Part shown: in pieces, positions 44,128 to 48,288 of the stretch | Numbering within the stretch: the first letter of the stretch is position 1 | How the letters are laid out: each line of letters begins with the position of its first letter | Program-made: the position numbers and the translations under genes | The notes under the pieces: generated by a model | Databases searched by the model: none | Told to the model about the DNA's origin: nothing | The model's input: only the letters and a program-made list of their open reading frames with translations | Assembly (NCBI GenBank): GCA_900318175.1 | Contig: ONJQ01000021.1 | Coordinates: forward strand, 1-48,288 | Reading direction: 5' to 3' | DNA: 48,288 bases | Origin: an uncultured Bacteroidales bacterium | Lineage (GTDB): Bacteria > Bacteroidota > Bacteroidia > Bacteroidales > P3

Positions 44128-46557
44128 TCAAATCTGCGGGGTTCCCATGCTCTCGGTGGCACCCTGGCGGGCTTTGCTCTCCAGCTCCATCTTGCCCATA
44201 CGCCAGGTGAGGCCGAGGCTGACAAAGCGCGAGTCGTAACGCTGGCTGCCGGTGGTCTGATAGCTGGGAGCCGTGGTGTTGTTACCCCACTGCGCCATGC
44301 CGAAGATGTCGCGGACGTTGAGGTTCACGCTCAGCTTGCGGTTGAAGAAGTCGCTGCTCACGCCGAAGTCCACGCCCTTGTTGGCGACACTCATGCTGTA
44401 GAGACCCAAACGGGGAGAGCTGTAGTGGGCGTTGGCGAACACTTCGAGCCAGCCCCACAGCTTGGCCCACACATTGAGGCGGGCACTCCAGCTCACCTTG
44501 CTGTCGGAGAAATCCTTGTAGTTGTAAGCATAGTTAAACACCGAGGCGTTCAGGCGCACATTGAGGAAACCCGTCGGGCGGTAGGTGATGTTGGCCTCCA
44601 AGCCCTCGGTGTGGCTGCTGCCGATATTCTCCGGCATGGTGTAGTTGACCAGCACCGTACCGAAATATTCAGGTGAATAGCCAGCGTATGCCATGGTGCC
44701 TATCTCGTCGGTGTTGGCGCGGTAATAGGCGTTGATGCCGATGTTGCCGAAGCCCATGATGTACTTGTTGAAGGCGGCTTCCAGGTTGTGGGTGTAGCTG
44801 ATAAGGAGGTTGGGGTTGCCAGTCTCATAGCTGTAGTCGTCGTAGCGGCGGAAGGTGGACAACTGCGTCATGCCTGGCGTTTTGTGACGGCGGGTGTAAC
44901 TCAAGCTGTAGCTTGTGAAGGTCTTGGTCTGATAGCTCAGGTGGATGCTGGGCACAAGGCCGAAGAAGGCGGTGTCCACCACGGTGGAACCGGTGCCGTT
45001 CAGATAGTTCCATGTACTCTTTTTCCACTCCTGTTCGCCACGTAGACCCAATTTGGCGGTGAAGCCACCCCAGCGTTTCTGCATCGTGACATAGCCGCTG
45101 AGACCTGTGCCACGTTCCACGCCTTCGCGAGAGCGCAACAGCACCTGTTCATAGACGGAACCATTGAGGGTGTCGAGACATATATACTCTGTGCCGCCAC
45201 CAAACTCCGTCTCCGCACCCACCTGAAGCTCGAACTGGTTCTTCATCGGGTGGGTATAATCCAACGACAGACTGCCCGAAGGATTGCTACCACGGGCCTC
45301 ATTGCGGCGCATCAGGGTGTCGCGCAGCGGGTTGTGGTAGGCAAATGTCTCGTCGCCAATGCCACGGTCGCTCCACGTGTTGCCATTGAAACTAAAGGAG
45401 AGTTTGCGCCCTGTAGTGTCGAAGCGATGCTCCAGCCATGCGCCCGCATAACCGCCCCAGCCAAAACCGTTGCCTGCACTTTGATCCATCGTGTAGTGAT
45501 AGCCCAAATCCCTCGGCAAAGGGAAGTATTCGCGATACTGGAGGTCTATGACACTATGGTTGATGCCCCAATAAGGGTACGTGCCCACCCATGTGGACAA
45601 GTGGGTCTTATCCGTAATATTCCAGTTGAGGTTGATTCCCGCATAGCCGCCTACGTTGTTGGCATGGGTCTTGCTTTCCCTGCTCTGATAGCGGCTTGTG
45701 TCGCCATTGGCATCATAAAGCGTGTTGGTGCCATCACTCTCCATCTTATGCTGAGAATAGTCGGCATTGAAGTAAAAATTGAAGTCCACCTTCTCATTTG
45801 CCCACACATACGACATCCAGGGCGACACGCTGGGCGATGTCCTTGCCCTCACACCCACACACAGCAGCTCGTTGCGGGTAATCTTCTGGTTGGTGACAAT
45901 ATTGATCACACCGCCCGTGGTGGAGTAGCGTGCCGAGGGGTTGGTGATGACCTCGATGCGCTCGATGGCGTTGGCGGGCAGCTGCTTGATGTACTGTTTC
46001 AACGCCTCCTCATTCATGTGCGAGGGGCGGTCGTTGACCCAAATCTCCACGCTGCTCACACCACGCAGGGTGATGTTGCCTTCGGCGTCCACCTCCACGC
46101 CCGGCGCATTCTGCAGGGCGTCGCTGGCGGTACCCGTCTGGATGGAGGCATCCTCCTTGGTGTTGTACATGTTCTTCTCGCCGTCCATCACATAGAGGGG
46201 CTTCTCGGCCACAATCTTCACCTCACCGAGGGTGGTGCCACCTTTGAGTGCAATCTCTATTTTGTCAAGGTTTCTTTGCACATCTATTGTCTCTAAATAC
46301 TTCTCGTAGCCCACAAAGCTGGCTTGCAGCAGGTATTTCCCAGGCTTCACGTCCTTGATGTGGAATGTGCCGTCCATCTCGGTGGCAGCGCCGCGCACAA
46401 ACACCGTGTCTGCCATACGCATTAGACCCACATTCACCATGGGCAGCACCTCGCCTGTCTTGGCATCGCGCACCGTGCCTTTTACACTCACGTTCTGTGC
46501 CATTGCAGAGACCGTCACAGCGGTCAATGCCAATACTAAAAACATTACTCTTTTCAT
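44128..46557 (-). CDS. Outer-membrane beta-barrel receptor (TonB-dependent receptor-like)
   Basis: 809 residues. Signal peptide 1-20; carboxypeptidase-regulatory-like domain about 22-110 (VKGTVRDAKTGEVLPMVNVGLM, DGTFHIKDVKPGKYLLQASFVGY). A plug domain about 120-225 follows (GTASDALQNAPGVEVDAEGNITLRGVSSVEIWVNDRPS, IERIEVITNPSARYSTTGGVINIVT). A long barrel has many alternating aromatic strands of the OMP_b-brl_3 family. Plug and barrel suggest energised transport through the outer membrane, but there is no recognisable TonB box and no SusD partner. The start overlaps the GntR gene by 4 bp, so the regulator and the barrel are translationally coupled; ligand unknown. Confidence 0.9.
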   Translation of the reverse strand: MKRVMFLVLALTAVTVSAMAQNVSVKGTVRDAKTGEVLPMVNVGLMRMADTVFVRGAATEMDGTFHIKDVKPGKYLLQASFVGYEKYLETIDVQRNLDKIEIALKGGTTLGEVKIVAEKPLYVMDGEKNMYNTKEDASIQTGTASDALQNAPGVEVDAEGNITLRGVSSVEIWVNDRPSHMNEEALKQYIKQLPANAIERIEVITNPSARYSTTGGVINIVTNQKITRNELLCVGVRARTSPSVSPWMSYVWANEKVDFNFYFNADYSQHKMESDGTNTLYDANGDTSRYQSRESKTHANNVGGYAGINLNWNITDKTHLSTWVGTYPYWGINHSVIDLQYREYFPLPRDLGYHYTMDQSAGNGFGWGGYAGAWLEHRFDTTGRKLSFSFNGNTWSDRGIGDETFAYHNPLRDTLMRRNEARGSNPSGSLSLDYTHPMKNQFELQVGAETEFGGGTEYICLDTLNGSVYEQVLLRSREGVERGTGLSGYVTMQKRWGGFTAKLGLRGEQEWKKSTWNYLNGTGSTVVDTAFFGLVPSIHLSYQTKTFTSYSLSYTRRHKTPGMTQLSTFRRYDDYSYETGNPNLLISYTHNLEAAFNKYIMGFGNIGINAYYRANTDEIGTMAYAGYSPEYFGTVLVNYTMPENIGSSHTEGLEANITYRPTGFLNVRLNASVFNYAYNYKDFSDSKVSWSARLNVWAKLWGWLEVFANAHYSSPRLGLYSMSVANKGVDFGVSSDFFNRKLSVNLNVRDIFGMAQWGNNTTAPSYQTTGSQRYDSRFVSLGLTWRMGKMELESKARQGATESMGTPQI

Positions 46558-46913
46558 CTCTGTATGGTTTTGCTTTCATTCATCAGTTCGTCCCAGGTAA
46601 ACCCCAGCATGTTCATACGCTGCACGAAGTAGGGCAGCTCTTCGTCGAGGAATTCCTGTCGGTGCATCTTGCGGATGCGTTCTCCCGCCTTGGCCTCCAC
46701 AAAGTAGCCCACGCCACGACGGTTGTAGATAATCTCTGCATTCTGCAGGTGGTCGTAGGTGCGCATCACCGTGTTGGGGTTCACGCCCAGCTCGGCTGCC
46801 ACGTCGCGCACCGAAGGGATGCGCTCGTCCACCTGCCACTCCCCAGCCATGATACGTTCGCACAGCGTATCGGCAATCTGGAGATATATCGGTTTTTGTT
46901 TCTTGAAGTCCAT
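46554..46913 (-). CDS. GntR family transcriptional regulator (YtrA type)
   Basis: 119 residues. The N-terminal winged helix is MDFKKQKPIYLQIADTLCERI ... RIPSVRDVAAELGVNPNTVMRTYDHL ... RRGVGYFV, the GntR HTH. The short C-terminal helical tail without an effector domain is typical of the YtrA subfamily, which often regulates adjacent membrane-protein genes. It overlaps the beta-barrel gene by 4 bp and is therefore likely to control that operon and itself. In other bacteria YtrA regulators usually precede ABC transporters; here no ABC gene follows. Confidence 0.93.
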   Translation of the reverse strand: MDFKKQKPIYLQIADTLCERIMAGEWQVDERIPSVRDVAAELGVNPNTVMRTYDHLQNAEIIYNRRGVGYFVEAKAGERIRKMHRQEFLDEELPYFVQRMNMLGFTWDELMNESKTIQR

Positions 46914-46968
46914 AACTATATTGATTTTTTAATCGTTCAACACATTTATTCATCGTCGCAGTAATAGC

Positions 46969-47862
46969 TTAATCAATGTGCACATCATCATCAACTACCC
47001 ACAATTCAGTGCCCCATTCTTCGGGATACCCTGTCCTAATCTTAAGCGCCGTGCACATTCTTTTTGCTACCACCTTACAGTGTCCATCGCCTATTACACG
47101 CTTCTTGCCATTTCTCACTATCGGCAAATCGCTATTGATCTTACTGCAATAACCATCCACGTCTATGGTCATTCCGGCATCTCCCGGCACATACAGCACT
47201 GCAAAACATCCAGTGCTATTCAATTCTATCTTGTCGGGTAACTGTTTGAACCGGGCTTCCACTGTCAGACTACAGTTCATGCCAACTTCCATCTTACCCA
47301 ACTCGCACTCGTCTATCTGCACCGAAGACGAGAGTCCTTTCAAATCCAAATCCCGACTCGATACTCCGACCATCTGCAATGTATTGCTCATTCCGTCAAC
47401 CGCCAACTTATCCAGCTTCACCGTACGCGGTACACGAACAAAGAGATGCTTTGCCATTACCGTACCTTTCTCCATCACTGTATTGGGCTTACAAAACAGA
47501 ATCTTCAGTTCCCCTTCGGGCGACAGACTGTAGCACATCGAAATATTTTCGTTGAGTTCCTTGTCCGAAACCTCGCTTACCACCACATCCGTGCCATCGT
47601 AAGCCTCGATAGTGACCGTGTCGTGAATCCAATCAATGCTCAACGCCTTCACCTTGTCGCTGCCAATGGTGATACCATCCATTGCCAGACGTGCATCGTC
47701 TCCATTGTCGGGCATCCTAAAATCACCGTTCTCATTCATATAACGCATCTCCGTTTCATTGATTTCTTCTTGAAAATCACCCTCAGAAAGCTTGCAGCCG
47801 CTCAGCGTCAGCAGCCCTGTCGCTGTAAAAAACATTGCTAATATTAAAGACTTGCTTTTCAT
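46969..47862 (-). CDS. DUF4097-type lipoprotein
   Basis: 297 residues. MKSKSLILAMFFTATGLLTLSGCK is a lipoprotein signal with Cys23. The body is a right-handed repetitive beta structure of DUF4097/GIN type: VTIEAYDGTDVVVSEVSD, LFVRVPRTVKLDKLAVDGMSN, LDLKGLSSSVQIDECELG, EARFKQLPDKIELNSTG. Such proteins are thought to be surface or periplasmic adhesin-like lipoproteins; function unknown. It is a tandem paralogue of the next gene, 17 bp away on the same strand, and is 55 bp before the GntR gene, so it may lie upstream in the same transcript. Confidence 0.82.
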   Translation of the reverse strand: MKSKSLILAMFFTATGLLTLSGCKLSEGDFQEEINETEMRYMNENGDFRMPDNGDDARLAMDGITIGSDKVKALSIDWIHDTVTIEAYDGTDVVVSEVSDKELNENISMCYSLSPEGELKILFCKPNTVMEKGTVMAKHLFVRVPRTVKLDKLAVDGMSNTLQMVGVSSRDLDLKGLSSSVQIDECELGKMEVGMNCSLTVEARFKQLPDKIELNSTGCFAVLYVPGDAGMTIDVDGYCSKINSDLPIVRNGKKRVIGDGHCKVVAKRMCTALKIRTGYPEEWGTELWVVDDDVHID

Positions 47863-47879
47863 CTTTCAACAACTTTTTA

Positions 47880-48288
47880 TTAGTTACTCTTTTTGTTTTT
47901 TATTTTCAGGTTGCCGCTAAGCGAGTTGCACTCTATATTGCAGGCGCCGTTGCCTATCACTTTCTTGCCGCCTTTTTTCCCAACAGGAAGCTCGCTGTAG
48001 AAGTCGTCGTTCACACCAGCCATTTCCACAGTCATGCCGGCATCTTCAGGCACATAAAGCACCGTTGTACCGCTGACATTGTTCAGCTCAATATCCTCCG
48101 GCATACGGCTGAAAGTGGCTTCCACTTCGGAACTCACCGAGTTCACCTCAATCTCATTCACCTCACACTCGTTCAAGACGATCTGGTTTGCCACATTGTT
48201 CAGTTCAAGATGCTCGCATGGCACGCTGTCCATCCTGAAGGTATGGCCAACACCATTTATGACAATCTCATCCAGTTTGTACGTACGC
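47880..48288 (-). CDS. DUF4097-type protein, N-terminus beyond the window
   Basis: At least 136 residues; the frame is open to the window edge (RTYKLDEIVINGVGHTF before the first internal ATG), so the start is outside. The repeats LELNNVANQIVLNECEVNEIEV, EATFSRMPEDIELNNVSGTTVLYVPEDAGMTVEMAG match the same beta-repeat pattern as the following gene (RTVKLDKLAVDG ... ELNSTGCFAVLYVPGDAGMTIDVDG). The two are therefore tandem paralogues. Function unknown. Confidence 0.8.
   Translation of the reverse strand, partial: RTYKLDEIVINGVGHTFRMDSVPCEHLELNNVANQIVLNECEVNEIEVNSVSSEVEATFSRMPEDIELNNVSGTTVLYVPEDAGMTVEMAGVNDDFYSELPVGKKGGKKVIGNGACNIECNSLSGNLKIKNKKSN

Noticed and set aside
45250-46296. Plus-strand frame of 348 codons opposite the beta-barrel gene
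   Set aside because: No recognisable domain and wholly opposite a confident gene; the same applies to 40547-41611 opposite the C10 protease and 14779-15813 opposite the LtaS-like gene.
1-48288. tRNA, rRNA, CRISPR arrays, transposases, integrases, attachment sites
   Set aside because: None seen in the intergenic stretches inspected; no cloverleaf, spacer-repeat periodicity or recombinase motifs.

Overview
The window looks like a chromosomal segment of a T9SS-carrying member of the Bacteroidales (Bacteroidota), most likely an uncultured lineage. The evidence is internal. Several genes are preceded by the Bacteroidota sigma-ABfr promoter (TTTG, about 20 nt, TAnnTTTG). Start codons lack clear Shine-Dalgarno sequences. 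Three secreted proteins end in type IX secretion (T9SS) type A sorting domains, and the T9SS response regulator PorX is encoded here. The glycine-lipid acyltransferase pair, BspA-like leucine-rich repeats and a C10 cysteine protease also fit. I see no rRNA, tRNA, CRISPR array, transposase or integrase. Most of the sequence is G+C-rich, with a clearly A+T-richer patch at about 30.5-32.7 kb.

Layout. 0-6 kb: a truncated metallophosphoesterase, a uracil-DNA-glycosylase-like protein with a small acidic partner, a secreted six-hairpin glycosidase-like protein, and topoisomerase IV subunit B (parE). 6.3-9.2 kb: a four-gene 2-oxoacid:ferredoxin oxidoreductase operon (ferredoxin, alpha, beta, gamma) closed by a strong terminator. 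9.3-14.7 kb: a nitroreductase, glmS, and a UvrD-type helicase with an embedded DEDDh exonuclease. 14.9-18.9 kb: an LtaS-like phosphoglycerol transferase, an acidic AT-hook-like protein, nadD and a small exported protein. 19.2-25.5 kb: a thioredoxin/PKD/adhesin T9SS cargo, tex, and porX. 25.6-29 kb: mfd.

29.2-32.6 kb is the most system-like region. An ECF sigma factor is translationally coupled to a three-helix membrane protein (candidate anti-sigma) and a bitopic protein. A lipoprotein follows, then a CPBP intramembrane protease fused to a soluble domain that resembles DUF3738. It has the layout of a signal-transducing proteolysis locus. 32.7-40 kb: a BspA-like T9SS protein, an hsp20 gene behind a textbook sigma-54 promoter and a 5' hairpin, then a glsA-like/glsB-like/engB/PBP4 operon. 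The PBP4 protein lacks the catalytic serine and looks like a pseudoenzyme.

40-48.3 kb is entirely on the minus strand. In transcription order it holds two tandem DUF4097-type proteins, a GntR/YtrA regulator overlapping an outer-membrane beta-barrel gene, a carboxypeptidase-regulatory-domain protein, a lipoprotein, and a C10 protease whose propeptide carries an in-frame heptanucleotide tandem repeat.

Functional assignments rest on motif recognition by eye; no database search was possible. The points most worth checking are the helicase-exonuclease fusion, the CPBP-DUF3738 fusion beside the ECF factor, the PBP4 active-site losses, and the sigma-54/hairpin arrangement at hsp20.
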